Of a stretch of 64,000 bases of DNA, positions 18,369 through 28,823 are shown one piece after another. Source of the stretch: Actinomadura rupiterrae (lineage in GTDB: Bacteria > Actinomycetota > Actinomycetes > Streptosporangiales > Streptosporangiaceae); NCBI RefSeq assembly GCF_024172125.1, contig NZ_JAMZEA010000010.1, positions 124,001-188,000 on the forward strand, read 5' to 3'. The translations under genes were made by a program, and so were the position numbers. Below the pieces are notes generated by a model, which worked only from the letters and a program-made list of their open reading frames with translations, was not told the origin of the DNA and ran no database searches. Position 1 is the first letter of the stretch. Every line of letters begins with the position of its first letter.

Positions 18369-19304
18369 ATGAGAGTGGTGGTCGCGCTGGGCGGCAACGC
18401 CCTGATCCGGCGCGGGGACCGGCCCGACGCCGAGCTCCAGCGCAGCAACCTGCAGACCGCGGTGCGGTCGCTCACGCCGCTCGCCGAGCGGCACGAGCTG
18501 ATCATCACGCACGGCAACGGGCCGCAGGTCGGCGTGCTGTCGCTGGAGAGCATCAGCGACCCGAACCTGTCCCGGCCCTACCCGCTGGACACCATCGGCG
18601 CCGAGACCCAGGGGATGATCGGCTACTGGATGCTGCAGGCGCTGCAGAACGCGCTGCCCGGCCGCCAGGTGCTGGCGCTGGTGACCCAGACCCTGGTGTC
18701 GGCGGTCGACCCGGCCTTCGACGACCCGACCAAGTTCGTCGGGCAGGTCTACAGCCGCGAGGACGCCGAGAAGTACGCCAAGGAGTACGGCTGGACGGTC
18801 AAGCAGGACGGCGACTACTGGCGCCGGGTGGTGCCGTCCCCGCAGCCGCAGCGGGTCATCGAGACCCGGCTGATCCGGCAGGCCGTCCGGTCCGGGACGG
18901 TGGTGGTCTGCGCGGGCGGCGGCGGCATCCCGGTGTACCGGAACGACGTCGGGCAGCTGGAGGGCCTGGAGGCGGTCGTCGACAAGGACCTCACCGCCGC
19001 GCTGCTCGCCGAGACGCTGGAGGCCGACGCGTTCCTCATCCTCACCGACGTGCCGAACGTTGTGCGCGGCTTCGGCACGCCGAAGGCCGAGCCGATCACC
19101 CACACCACCCCGTTCGAGCTGCGCTCGGACGACTACCCGGCCGGCTCCATGGGACCCAAGATCGAGGCGGTCTGCGGGTTCGTGGAGACCACCGGCGACA
19201 TGGCGGCCATCGGCCGGGTCGACCAGTGCGTGCAGATCCTGGAGGGCACGGCGGGCACGATCGTGACGCCGAACGCCACCTGGCCGCTCGCCAGCACCCT
19301 CTGA
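18369..19304 (+). CDS. arcC: Carbamate kinase
   Basis: Transfers phosphate from carbamoyl phosphate to ADP, the ATP-yielding step of arginine fermentation. 311 residues of the amino-acid kinase fold: MRVVVALGGNALIRRGD at the start, ITHGNGPQVGVL, CAGGGGIPVY, VVDKDLTAALLAETL, and GSMGPKIEAVCGFVE near the end. ATG 18369 is preceded by GAGGAGGGG. The protein follows arcB by 73 bases. Confidence 0.95.
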   Translation: MRVVVALGGNALIRRGDRPDAELQRSNLQTAVRSLTPLAERHELIITHGNGPQVGVLSLESISDPNLSRPYPLDTIGAETQGMIGYWMLQALQNALPGRQVLALVTQTLVSAVDPAFDDPTKFVGQVYSREDAEKYAKEYGWTVKQDGDYWRRVVPSPQPQRVIETRLIRQAVRSGTVVVCAGGGGIPVYRNDVGQLEGLEAVVDKDLTAALLAETLEADAFLILTDVPNVVRGFGTPKAEPITHTTPFELRSDDYPAGSMGPKIEAVCGFVETTGDMAAIGRVDQCVQILEGTAGTIVTPNATWPLASTL

Positions 19305-19321
19305 CCGCCGGGAGGACCACC

Positions 19322-19441
19322 GTGACCCGAGCACCGACCAGCGCGACCCGAGCAGCGACCAGCGTGACCCGCGACGAGACGCACGGCGCGGCGCGAGACG
19401 GGACCCGAGCACCGACCAGCGAAGGCGGGCGACGACCGTGA
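19322..19441 (+). CDS. 39-residue repeat-built microORF in the arc operon
   Basis: A GTG at 19322 has GGGAGG seven bases upstream and opens a 39-codon frame whose TGA (19439-19441) overlaps the GTG start of the permease (GTGA), exactly as for translationally coupled genes. The peptide is made of TRAPTS-like heptads: three copies of a 21-bp unit at 19322-19342, 19343-19363 and 19400-19420, all in one frame, with a degenerate stretch between. It is hydrophilic, Thr/Arg/Ala-rich, with no membrane segment. It may be a real small protein, or a leader whose translation feeds ribosomes to the permease. Nothing similar is known to me. Confidence 0.45.
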   Translation: MTRAPTSATRAATSVTRDETHGAARDGTRAPTSEGGRRP

Positions 19442-20895
19442 GCGCGCAAGGCTCCCTGCTGCACAGCCTGTTCCGGACCAAGCCGGTGGACGTCATCGTC
19501 GAGGAGGGGCAGGAGGGCGGGCTCGACCGCTCGATGTCGCTGCTCCAGCTGACGATGTTCAGCGTGGGCGCGACGCTCGGCACCGGCATCTTCGTGGTGC
19601 TGGGCGAGGCGGTCCCGCTCGCCGGGCCCGCGGTCGTCCTGTCGTTCGTGCTCGCCGCGGTGACCGCGCTGTTCTCCGCGCTGTCGTACGCCGAGCTGGC
19701 CGGGACGATCCCGGTGTCCGGATCGTCCTACTCCTATGCCTACGCGACGATGGGCGAGCTGATCGCCTGGGTCTGCGGCTGGTGCCTGCTGCTGGAGTAC
19801 GCGGTGTCGGTGTCGGCGGTCGCGGTCGGCTGGGGCCAGTACCTCAACGACTTCTTCGACCAGACCTTCGGGTTCACGCTGCCCGCCGCGATCAGCAACC
19901 CGCCCGGCTCGGGCGGCTACGTCAACGTCCCGGCGATCGTCGTGGTGATGCTGGCGATGCTGCTGCTCCTGAAGGGCGCGTCCGAGAGCGCCACGGTCAA
20001 CACCATCATGGTGTTCCTGAAGATCGGCGTGCTGGTGTTCTTCTGCGTCGTCGCCTTCACCGCGTTCAAGGCCGGGAACATCACGCCGTTCGCGCCGATG
20101 GGCTGGGCCGGGATCCAGGCCGCCGGGTCGAAGGTGTTCTTCTCCTACATCGGCTTCGACGCCGCGTCCACGGCCGGTGAGGAGGCGAAGAACCCCAAGC
20201 GGGACCTGCCGCTCGCCATCATCGGCTCGCTGGTCATCGTCACGGTCCTCTACGTGCTGGTCGGCCTGTCCGCGGTCGGGGCGATGAACTGGAAGGAGTT
20301 CAAGGCGGGGGAGACCGAGGCGTCGCTGGCGGTCGTCCTGGAACGTGCCACGAACATGTCGTGGCCCGCGGCGGTGCTGTCGCTCGGCGCGGTCATCGCC
20401 ATCGCCAGCGTCGTCCTGTCGGTCATGTACGGCCAGACCCGCATCCTGTTCGCGATGTCCCGCGACGGCCTGATGCCGAAGGTGTTCCAGCGGGTCAGCC
20501 CGCACACCCACGTCCCGGTCGTCAACACGCTGATCGTGTCGGCGTTCATCGCGCTGCTCGCCGCCGCCATCCCGCTCGGCAAGCTCGCCGACGCCACCAG
20601 CATCGGCACCCTGTTCGCGTTCGGCCTGGTCAACATCGGGGTGATCGTGCTGCGCCGGACCCGGCCCGACCTCAACCGCAGCTTCCGGACGCCGCTGTAC
20701 CCGATCACCCCGGTGCTCGGCGTGCTGTTCTGCGCCGGCCTGATCTTCACCCTGGACGGCGTGACCCAGCGGATCTTCCTGATCTGGATGGTGATCGGGC
20801 TGGTCGTCTACTTCCTCTACAGCCGCCGCCACTCGCTGCTCGGCCGGTCCGGCGCCGGGCCGGGCGCGGCCTCCACCCAGAAGGGGACGCCATGA
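19438..20895 (+). CDS. APC-family amino acid permease (CAT-type, likely arginine/ornithine)
   Basis: Inner-membrane amino-acid transporter of 485 residues with about 12 helices. The helix-1 motif SVGATLGTGIFVVLGE, FFSYIGFDAASTAGEEAKNPKRDLP and the SVMYGQTRILFAMSRDGLMPKVF loop are typical of the cationic-amino-acid-transporter branch of APC. Its arc operon position suggests arginine uptake or arginine/ornithine exchange; it is not an ArcD-type antiporter by sequence. The GTG start overlaps the upstream microORF stop, and the stop overlaps the UspA start (ATGA). Confidence 0.88.
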   Translation: MSAQGSLLHSLFRTKPVDVIVEEGQEGGLDRSMSLLQLTMFSVGATLGTGIFVVLGEAVPLAGPAVVLSFVLAAVTALFSALSYAELAGTIPVSGSSYSYAYATMGELIAWVCGWCLLLEYAVSVSAVAVGWGQYLNDFFDQTFGFTLPAAISNPPGSGGYVNVPAIVVVMLAMLLLLKGASESATVNTIMVFLKIGVLVFFCVVAFTAFKAGNITPFAPMGWAGIQAAGSKVFFSYIGFDAASTAGEEAKNPKRDLPLAIIGSLVIVTVLYVLVGLSAVGAMNWKEFKAGETEASLAVVLERATNMSWPAAVLSLGAVIAIASVVLSVMYGQTRILFAMSRDGLMPKVFQRVSPHTHVPVVNTLIVSAFIALLAAAIPLGKLADATSIGTLFAFGLVNIGVIVLRRTRPDLNRSFRTPLYPITPVLGVLFCAGLIFTLDGVTQRIFLIWMVIGLVVYFLYSRRHSLLGRSGAGPGAASTQKGTP

Positions 20896-21890
20896 GCGCC
20901 GCGAAGCACGCCGCCAAGCAGGCCGCCACGTCCGGCGGCACGTCCGCGGCCGCGTCCGCCACGTCCGGCGACGCGCGGCCGGACTCCGGGCAGGACCTGC
21001 GCGTCCTGGTCGGCTACTCGCCCGACGAGCGGGGCGACGACGCGCTGGCGCTCGGCTCGCTGGCCGCCCGCACCGCCGGGGCGCCGCTGGTCGTCGCCAA
21101 CGTCCACCCGCCCGCCTGGCCCGCCCGCGGCCCCGGCTCGGTGGACGCCGAGTGGCTCTCCTACCTGCGCGAACAGGCCGCCGCGGCGCTCGCGCAGGCC
21201 GCCGACCGGCTCGCCGCCCTCAAGCACCCCAAGCGCGGCGTGGAGTTCCGGGTGCTCGCCCACCGGGGCAGCGGGCGCGGCCTCCTGGAGATCGCCGACG
21301 AGGTGGGCGCCAACCTGGCCGTGATCGGCTCGGCGCCGCGCGGCCGCCGCGACCGGATCGCCATCGGCAGCACCGCCGACCAGCTCCTGCACGGCTCGCC
21401 GATCCCGGTCATGCTCGCCCCGCGCGGCTACGCCGAGAGCGCGCCGAAGAGGTTCGAGCGGCTCAGCGTCGCCTACTTCCGGCGGCGGGACGTCCAGACC
21501 CCGCTGAACGCCGTCGCGACCCTCGCCGCCGCGCTGGGCCTGCCGGTCCGGCTGGTCACGCTGGTGCTGCGGCCGTCCGGGCTGCCCGCCCGGTTCCGCG
21601 GCAAGGACGACGTGCTCCAGCGCCAGTACGAGCAGGCCGAGAGGGACCTCGACCACGCCCGCGGGCTGCTCGCCGACCGCGGCGTCGAGGACGTCGAGAC
21701 CGAGGCGGTCCAGGGCGCGGGCATCACCAAGGCGCTCGGCGGCGTCGAGATGCTGCCGGGCGAGCTGCTCGCCACCATGTCCAGCCACGAGGGCCCGCTG
21801 CGCAAGGTCTTCCTCGGCGAGAGCTCCGGCAAGATCGTCCGCGCGTCCGGCGTCCCCGTCCTTGTGCTTCCACGCGGTCACGCCCGGTAG
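20892..21890 (+). CDS. Tandem universal stress protein
   Basis: Two UspA domains in 332 residues (about 36-175 and 185-330) after a 35-residue Ala/Thr/Ser-rich N-terminal extension. The first domain has the ATP-binding pattern VIGSAPRGRRDRIAIGSTADQLL, and the second ends in LGESSGKIVRASGVPVLVLP, a degenerate GX9G(S/T). Dual-domain Usps in actinobacteria are commonly induced by hypoxia or stasis. Translational coupling to the permease suggests that the whole arc cassette is a low-oxygen or energy-stress unit. Confidence 0.88.
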   Translation: MSAAKHAAKQAATSGGTSAAASATSGDARPDSGQDLRVLVGYSPDERGDDALALGSLAARTAGAPLVVANVHPPAWPARGPGSVDAEWLSYLREQAAAALAQAADRLAALKHPKRGVEFRVLAHRGSGRGLLEIADEVGANLAVIGSAPRGRRDRIAIGSTADQLLHGSPIPVMLAPRGYAESAPKRFERLSVAYFRRRDVQTPLNAVATLAAALGLPVRLVTLVLRPSGLPARFRGKDDVLQRQYEQAERDLDHARGLLADRGVEDVETEAVQGAGITKALGGVEMLPGELLATMSSHEGPLRKVFLGESSGKIVRASGVPVLVLPRGHAR

Positions 21891-21989
21891 CCTGCAGGCG
21901 GCGTTCGCCGCGCTTCCGCCGCTGATCACCTTCACCGGCGGCCCGTCCCGAAGGGGCGGTCCGGGGCCCGGGGCCGGAGAATCCGCAGG

Positions 21990-22008
21990 TTAGGTAAGCC
22001 TTACCTGC
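21990..22008. promoter_or_regulatory. Iron box (IdeR/DmdR/DtxR-type operator) upstream of sufR
   Basis: TTAGGTAAGCCTTACCTGC matches the DtxR/IdeR consensus TWAGGTWAGSCTWACCTWA at 17 of 19 positions and contains a perfect 15-bp palindrome (21992-22006). It lies about 60 bases before the sufR start, just upstream of a candidate -35 TTGATG (22033-22038). An iron-loaded IdeR/DmdR1 homologue is the expected ligand. The position upstream of the promoter could suit activation as well as repression. Confidence 0.8.
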
Positions 22009-22068
22009 GTGAGGCACCGCACCGGTGAACGGTTGATGGCCGGGAAGGAATTACGGCACACTGATGTT

Positions 22069-22854
22069 GTGAAAAACGTGAGCGAGACGCCGACCAGCGC
22101 CGAGGCCGCCATCGTGCGGCCCGTCGGCGTGCCGTCGGTGGCGCCGAGCGGCGAGCGCGACACCCGCGCCCGCGTGGCCCGGCTCATTCTCGAACACGGA
22201 CCGATCACCGCCTCCACGCTGGGGGAGCGGATGGGCCTGACGCCCGCCGCGATCCGCCGGCACCTGGACGCCCTGCTCGCCGAGGGCATGATCGAGGTCC
22301 GCCGCGACCGCCGCCCGGCGCATCGCGGCCGCGGCCGCCCGGCCAAGTGGTTCGCCATCACCGACGCCGGCCGCAGCGCGTTCGTGCACGCCTACGACGA
22401 CCTCGCCACCAGCGCCCTGCGCTTCCTCGCCGAGACGGCGGGGCAGGGGGCGGTGGCCGAGTTCGCCCGGCGGCAGATCGCCGACCTCGAACGGCGCTAC
22501 CTCCCGGTCGTCCAGTCGGCGCCGCCCCAGCAGCGGGTGCGCCGGCTGGCCGAGGCCCTGTCGGCGGACGGCTACGCGGCCGCCGCCGGGAAGGCGCCGC
22601 AGCCGGGCGGCGGCGAGCAGCTGTGCCAGCACCACTGCCCGGTCGCGCACGTCGCCGCGGAGTTCCCGCAGCTGTGCGAGGCCGAGACCGAGGCGTTCAG
22701 CCGGCTGCTGGGCACCCCCGTCCAGCGGCTGGCGACCATCGCCCACGGCGACGGGATCTGCACCACCCACGTCAGCTCACGGTCCCTCTGCGAGGCGGCC
22801 AGGGGCGACGTTCAGACCATAGGTAACGAGGAGACCGGAGGGTCCTCCACATGA
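22069..22854 (+). CDS. sufR: Fe-S cluster-sensing repressor SufR
   Basis: Winged-helix regulator of the suf operon, 261 residues. The N-terminal HTH is at about residues 30-90 ([19 protein letters not shown]). The C-terminal Cys motif has spacing C-X3-C-X12-C-X27-C (from LCQHHC to GICTTH), which fits the actinobacterial SufR pattern for a [4Fe-4S] cluster. The start used is GTG 22069; CACACT lies six bases before it, hinting at a leaderless message. ATG 22036 is an alternative. Its stop overlaps the sufB start (ATGA). Autoregulation is expected, plus iron control through the upstream box. Confidence 0.92.
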   Translation: MKNVSETPTSAEAAIVRPVGVPSVAPSGERDTRARVARLILEHGPITASTLGERMGLTPAAIRRHLDALLAEGMIEVRRDRRPAHRGRGRPAKWFAITDAGRSAFVHAYDDLATSALRFLAETAGQGAVAEFARRQIADLERRYLPVVQSAPPQQRVRRLAEALSADGYAAAAGKAPQPGGGEQLCQHHCPVAHVAAEFPQLCEAETEAFSRLLGTPVQRLATIAHGDGICTTHVSSRSLCEAARGDVQTIGNEETGGSST

Positions 22855-24263
22855 CTACGGCAGCCCACCCCGAGCTGGAAGGGCTCGACAGGTACAAGTT
22901 CGGCTGGGCCGACCCCGACACCGCCGGGGCCGCGGCCCGCCGCGGCCTGAACGAGGACGTCGTCCGCGACATCTCGGCCAAGAAGGGCGAGCCCGACTGG
23001 ATGCTCGACCTGCGGCTCAAGGGGCTGCGGCTGTTCGACAAGAAGCCGATGCCCGGCTGGGGCTCGGACCTGTCGGAGATCGACTTCGACAACATCAAGT
23101 ACTTCGTCCGCTCCACCGAGAAGCAGGCCGCTTCCTGGGAGGAGCTCCCCGAGGACATCAAGAACACCTACGACAGGCTCGGCATCCCCGAGGCGGAGAA
23201 GCAGCGCCTCATCGCCGGTGTCGCGGCCCAGTACGAGTCGGAGGTCGTCTACCACAAGATCCGCGATGATCTTGAGGAGAAGGGCGTCATCTTCCTCGAC
23301 ACCGACACGGGCCTGAAGGAGCACCCGGAGATCTTCCAGGAGTACTTCGGCTCGGTGATCCCGGTCGGCGACAACAAGTTCGCCGCGCTGAACACCGCGG
23401 TGTGGTCGGGCGGCTCGTTCATCTACGTCCCGCCGGGCGTGCACGTGGAGATCCCGCTCCAGGCCTACTTCCGGATCAACACCGAGAACATGGGCCAGTT
23501 CGAGCGGACGCTGATCATCGCGGACGAGGGCTCGTACGTGCACTACGTCGAGGGCTGCACCGCGCCGATCTACAAGTCGGACTCGCTGCACTCGGCCGTC
23601 GTCGAGATCGTCGTGAAGAAGGACGCGCGCGTCCGCTACACGACCATCCAGAACTGGTCGAACAACGTCTACAACCTGGTCACCAAGCGCGCCGTCGCCT
23701 ACGAGGGCGCGACCATGGAGTGGATCGACGGCAACATCGGCTCCAAGGTCACCATGAAGTACCCGGCCGTCTACCTGCTGGGCGAGCACGCCAAGGGCGA
23801 GACCCTGTCCATCGCCTTCTCGGGCGAGGGCCAGCACCAGGACGCGGGCGCCAAGATGGTGCACGCCGCGCCGAACACCTCCTCGACCATCGTGTCGAAG
23901 TCGGTGGCGCGCGGCGGCGGCCGCACGTCCTACCGGGGCCTGGTGCAGATCCAGGAGGGCGCGACCCACAGCAAGTCCACGGTCAAGTGCGACGCGCTGC
24001 TGGTCGACCAGATCTCCCGGTCCGACACCTACCCCTACGTGGACGTCCGCGAGGACGACGTGGAGATGGGCCACGAGGCGACCGTCTCCAAGGTGTCGGA
24101 GGACCAGCTGTTCTACCTGATGAGCCGCGGTCTCACCGAGGACGAGGCGATGGCGATGATCGTGCGCGGGTTCGTCGAGCCCATCGCGCGCGAGCTGCCG
24201 ATGGAGTACGCCCTTGAGCTGAACCGGCTCATCGAGCTTCAGATGGAAGGAGCCGTCGGCTGA
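22851..24263 (+). CDS. sufB: Fe-S cluster scaffold SufB
   Basis: Core scaffold of the SufBCD assembly complex in the cytoplasm, 470 residues. The beta-helix core has [19 protein letters not shown], the [10 protein letters not shown] segment, and [10 protein letters not shown], with conserved CDALL near residue 382. Mycobacterial SufB carries an intein at the YVEG/CTAP junction; here the junction is uninterrupted. The ATG overlaps the sufR stop and is preceded by GGAGG. Confidence 0.95.
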   Translation: MTTAAHPELEGLDRYKFGWADPDTAGAAARRGLNEDVVRDISAKKGEPDWMLDLRLKGLRLFDKKPMPGWGSDLSEIDFDNIKYFVRSTEKQAASWEELPEDIKNTYDRLGIPEAEKQRLIAGVAAQYESEVVYHKIRDDLEEKGVIFLDTDTGLKEHPEIFQEYFGSVIPVGDNKFAALNTAVWSGGSFIYVPPGVHVEIPLQAYFRINTENMGQFERTLIIADEGSYVHYVEGCTAPIYKSDSLHSAVVEIVVKKDARVRYTTIQNWSNNVYNLVTKRAVAYEGATMEWIDGNIGSKVTMKYPAVYLLGEHAKGETLSIAFSGEGQHQDAGAKMVHAAPNTSSTIVSKSVARGGGRTSYRGLVQIQEGATHSKSTVKCDALLVDQISRSDTYPYVDVREDDVEMGHEATVSKVSEDQLFYLMSRGLTEDEAMAMIVRGFVEPIARELPMEYALELNRLIELQMEGAVG

Positions 24264-25402
24264 TGGGGCTGGACACGCGCCCGCTCTCGACGCTGCACGA
24301 GAAGGGCTCCTACGAGGTCGCCGACTTCGAGGTGCCGACGGGCCGCGAGGAGGAGTGGCGGTTCACCCCGCTGCGCCGCCTCAAGGGCCTGCACAACGGC
24401 ACCGCCGACGCGTCCGGCAAGGTCATCACCGAGATCGAGGCCCCGGCCGGGATCCGGGTCGAGACCGTCGGCCGCGACGACGAGCGCCTCGGCAAGGCCT
24501 TCGTGCCCGCCGACCGGGTCAGCGCCCAGGCGTGGGCCTCGTTCGCCGAGGCCACCGTCGTGACCGTGCCGAAGGAGGTCGAGGCGTCCGCCCCGGTCGT
24601 CATCCGCCGGCACGGCGAGGACGCGTCCGGCGCGGCCTACGGCCACACCACGGTCGTCCTGGAGCCGTTCGCCAAGGCGACGGTCGTCCTGACCCACCGC
24701 GGCTCGGCGGTCTTCGCCGACAACGTGGAGTTCGTGGTCGGCGACAGCGCCTCGCTGTCGGTGATCAGCCTCCAGGACTGGGCCGACGACGCCGTGCACG
24801 TCTCGCAGCAGCACGCCCGCCTCGGCCGCGACGCCCGGTTCGTCTCGCACAACATCAGCATCGGCGGCGACGTCGTGCGGGTGTCCCCGTCGGTCGCCTA
24901 CGCCCAGCCCGGCGGCGACGCCGAGCTGTACGGGGTGTACTTCGTGGACGGCGGCCAGCACCTGGAGCACCGGCTGCTGGTCGACCACACCGTGCCGAGC
25001 TGCCGCAGCCGCGTCGACTACCGCGGCGCGCTGCAGGACCAGGACGCACACGCGGTCTGGATCGGCGACGTGATCATCCGCGCGGAGGCCGAGGGCACCG
25101 ACACCTACGAGCTGAACCGCAACCTCGTCCTCACCGACGGGACGCGGGTCGACTCGGTGCCGAACCTGGAGATCCTCACCGGCGAGGTCGCCGGCGCGGG
25201 GCACGCCTCGGCGTCCGGCCGGCTCGACGACGAGCACCTGTTCTACCTGCAGGCGCGCGGCATCCCGTTCGACGAGGCGCGCCGCATGGTGGTGCGCGGG
25301 TTCCTCGGCCAGCTGGTCGAGCGGATCGAGGTCGCCGAGGTGCGGGAGAAGGTCGCCGCGGCGATCGAGGCCGAGCTCGACCGTCCGGAGCGGGACCGAT
25401 GA
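24263..25402 (+). CDS. sufD: Fe-S cluster assembly protein SufD
   Basis: Paralogue of SufB that completes the SufBC2D scaffold, 379 residues. The N-terminal helical part contains EEEWRFTPLRRL; the beta-helix part includes HRLLVDHTVPSCRSRVDYRGALQDQDAHAVW and the C-terminal helical part FDEARRMVVRGFLGQLVERI. The start ATG shares a base with the sufB stop (TGATG). Standard second gene of actinobacterial suf operons. Confidence 0.94.
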   Translation: MGLDTRPLSTLHEKGSYEVADFEVPTGREEEWRFTPLRRLKGLHNGTADASGKVITEIEAPAGIRVETVGRDDERLGKAFVPADRVSAQAWASFAEATVVTVPKEVEASAPVVIRRHGEDASGAAYGHTTVVLEPFAKATVVLTHRGSAVFADNVEFVVGDSASLSVISLQDWADDAVHVSQQHARLGRDARFVSHNISIGGDVVRVSPSVAYAQPGGDAELYGVYFVDGGQHLEHRLLVDHTVPSCRSRVDYRGALQDQDAHAVWIGDVIIRAEAEGTDTYELNRNLVLTDGTRVDSVPNLEILTGEVAGAGHASASGRLDDEHLFYLQARGIPFDEARRMVVRGFLGQLVERIEVAEVREKVAAAIEAELDRPERDR

Positions 25403-25421
25403 GCCGTCCGGGGTGGGGCCG

Positions 25422-25739
25422 ATGAGCTTCGTCAAGGTCTGCCCGCTGGCGGAGGTCCCGGCCGACGGCGCGCTCGCCGTCGAGGTGGACGACACCCCGG
25501 TCGCGGTGGTGCGCAGCGGCGAGGAGGTGTTCGCGGTCAGCGACATCTGCTCGCACGCGGAGGTCTCGCTCTCCGAGGGCGAGGTCTACAACGGCACGAT
25601 CGAGTGCTGGCTGCACGGGTCCTGCTTCGACCTGCGGACCGGCAAGCCCACCAACCCGCCCGCGACGCAGCCCGTCGCCACCTACAAGGCCAAGGTCGAG
25701 GACGGCGACGTCTACGTCTCGCTCGACTCCGACGACTAG
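25422..25739 (+). CDS. Rieske [2Fe-2S] protein within the suf operon
   Basis: Small soluble ferredoxin of 105 residues with the Rieske ligands C-S-H (CSHAEVSL) and C-W-L-H (CWLHGSCF), 18 residues apart. It is of the NirD/biphenyl-dioxygenase ferredoxin type. ATG 25422 is used with GGGGTGGGG upstream; GTG 25413 is also in frame. A Rieske protein between sufD and sufC is, from memory, a regular feature of actinobacterial suf operons. An electron-donor role in cluster assembly is plausible but unproven. Confidence 0.9.
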   Translation: MSFVKVCPLAEVPADGALAVEVDDTPVAVVRSGEEVFAVSDICSHAEVSLSEGEVYNGTIECWLHGSCFDLRTGKPTNPPATQPVATYKAKVEDGDVYVSLDSDD

Positions 25740-25754
25740 GAAAGATCCATAGAT

Positions 25755-27781
<2,027 letters not shown>

Positions 27782-27833
27782 TCCCGCGGGCTGTTGAAGA
27801 ACGACGAAGGCCCCTCACGAGGAAACGGAAGCC

Positions 27834-28292
27834 ATGCAGCTTGAGGCGATGTACCAGGAGGTCATCCTGGACCATTACCGCAACCCCCATAACAAGGGGC
27901 TGCGGGAGCCTTTCGAGGGCGAGGCGCACCACGTCAACCCCACCTGCGGGGACGAGGCGACGGTGCGCGTGCACCTCGACGGCACGGGCCGGGACGCGGT
28001 CGTCGCGGACGTCTCGTACGACGCCATGGGCTGCTCGATCAGCCAGGCCAGCGCGTCGGTCATGACCGACCTGGTCATCGGCAAGCCGGTGAAGGAGGCG
28101 ATGGGCGTCGGCGACGAGTTCCTCGCGCTGATGCAGTCGCGCGGGCAGGACGTCCAGCCCGACGAGGACGTCCTGGAGGACGCGATCGCCTTCGCCGGGG
28201 TGTCGAAGTACCCCGCCCGGATCAAGTGCGCCCTGCTCGCCTGGATGGCGTTCAAGGACGCGACCGCCCGCGCCCTGGGAGAGGCATCATGA
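27834..28292 (+). CDS. sufU: SufU zinc-dependent sulfur acceptor
   Basis: IscU-like protein of 152 residues that accepts the persulfide from SufS by zinc-ligand exchange in Gram-positive Suf systems. It has YQEVILDHYRNPHNKG, CGDEATV, GCSISQASASVMTDL and YPARIKCALLAWMAF, giving the three Cys plus Asp zinc site, and the long insertion between the second and third Cys that separates SufU from IscU. 52 bases separate it from sufS, and its TGA overlaps the sufT start. Confidence 0.93.
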   Translation: MQLEAMYQEVILDHYRNPHNKGLREPFEGEAHHVNPTCGDEATVRVHLDGTGRDAVVADVSYDAMGCSISQASASVMTDLVIGKPVKEAMGVGDEFLALMQSRGQDVQPDEDVLEDAIAFAGVSKYPARIKCALLAWMAFKDATARALGEAS

Positions 28293-28714
28293 GCGAGAAC
28301 GCCACCGAAACGCAGCAGCCGGAGGAGACCCCGGCCGCCGAGCAGGCCCCTGTGGACGAGCAGGCCCAGCCCGCCGCCGAGCAGGGCACCCCGGCCCCCG
28401 AGCCGGACGCCGCGCCCAACGAGGAGGTCCTTGAGGCCCTCAAGGACGTGGTGGACCCCGAGCTCGGCATCAACGTCGTGGACCTCGGCCTGGTCTACGG
28501 GGTGGACATCACCGACGAGGTGGCCACCCTGGACATGACCCTGACCAGCGCCGCCTGCCCGCTCACCGACGTGATCGAGGACCAGGCGCACTCCGCGCTG
28601 GAGGGCCTGGTCAAGGACGTGAAGATCAACTGGGTCTGGCTGCCGCCGTGGGGCCCGGACAAGATCACCGACGAGGGCCGCGACCAGCTCCGCGCCCTCG
28701 GCTTCAACGTCTGA
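28289..28714 (+). CDS. sufT: SufT/MIP18-type (DUF59) Fe-S maturation protein
   Basis: 141 residues: an acidic Glu/Ala/Pro-rich N-terminal tail of about 45 residues, then a DUF59 domain with DVVDPELGINVVDLGLVYGVD and TSAACPLTDVIEDQ carrying the conserved Cys. SufT helps mature Fe-S proteins, and its mycobacterial counterpart is the last suf gene (Rv1466, from memory). Start by ATGA overlap with sufU. A strong terminator follows 54 bases later. Confidence 0.9.
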   Translation: MSENATETQQPEETPAAEQAPVDEQAQPAAEQGTPAPEPDAAPNEEVLEALKDVVDPELGINVVDLGLVYGVDITDEVATLDMTLTSAACPLTDVIEDQAHSALEGLVKDVKINWVWLPPWGPDKITDEGRDQLRALGFNV

Positions 28715-28768
28715 CCGGGCGTCCCGAACGGCTTCCGGCCGCCCCGGCGGCCTGACCTGAGCCGATGC

Positions 28769-28805
28769 GCGAAGGCCGCACCCCGGACGGGGGTGCGGCC
28801 TTCGC
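28769..28805 (+). terminator. Strong hairpin terminator ending the suf operon
   Basis: Perfect 16-bp stem (28769-28784 with 28790-28805) and 5-base loop. No long T-run follows, which is usual in high-GC actinobacteria. Confidence 0.85.
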
Positions 28806-28823
28806 CGTCCTAGCCTTGACCCC

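Noticed and set aside
23541-23580. Intein in SufB
   Set aside because: The protein is 470 residues, and the known insertion junction YVEG-CTAP reads through without interruption.
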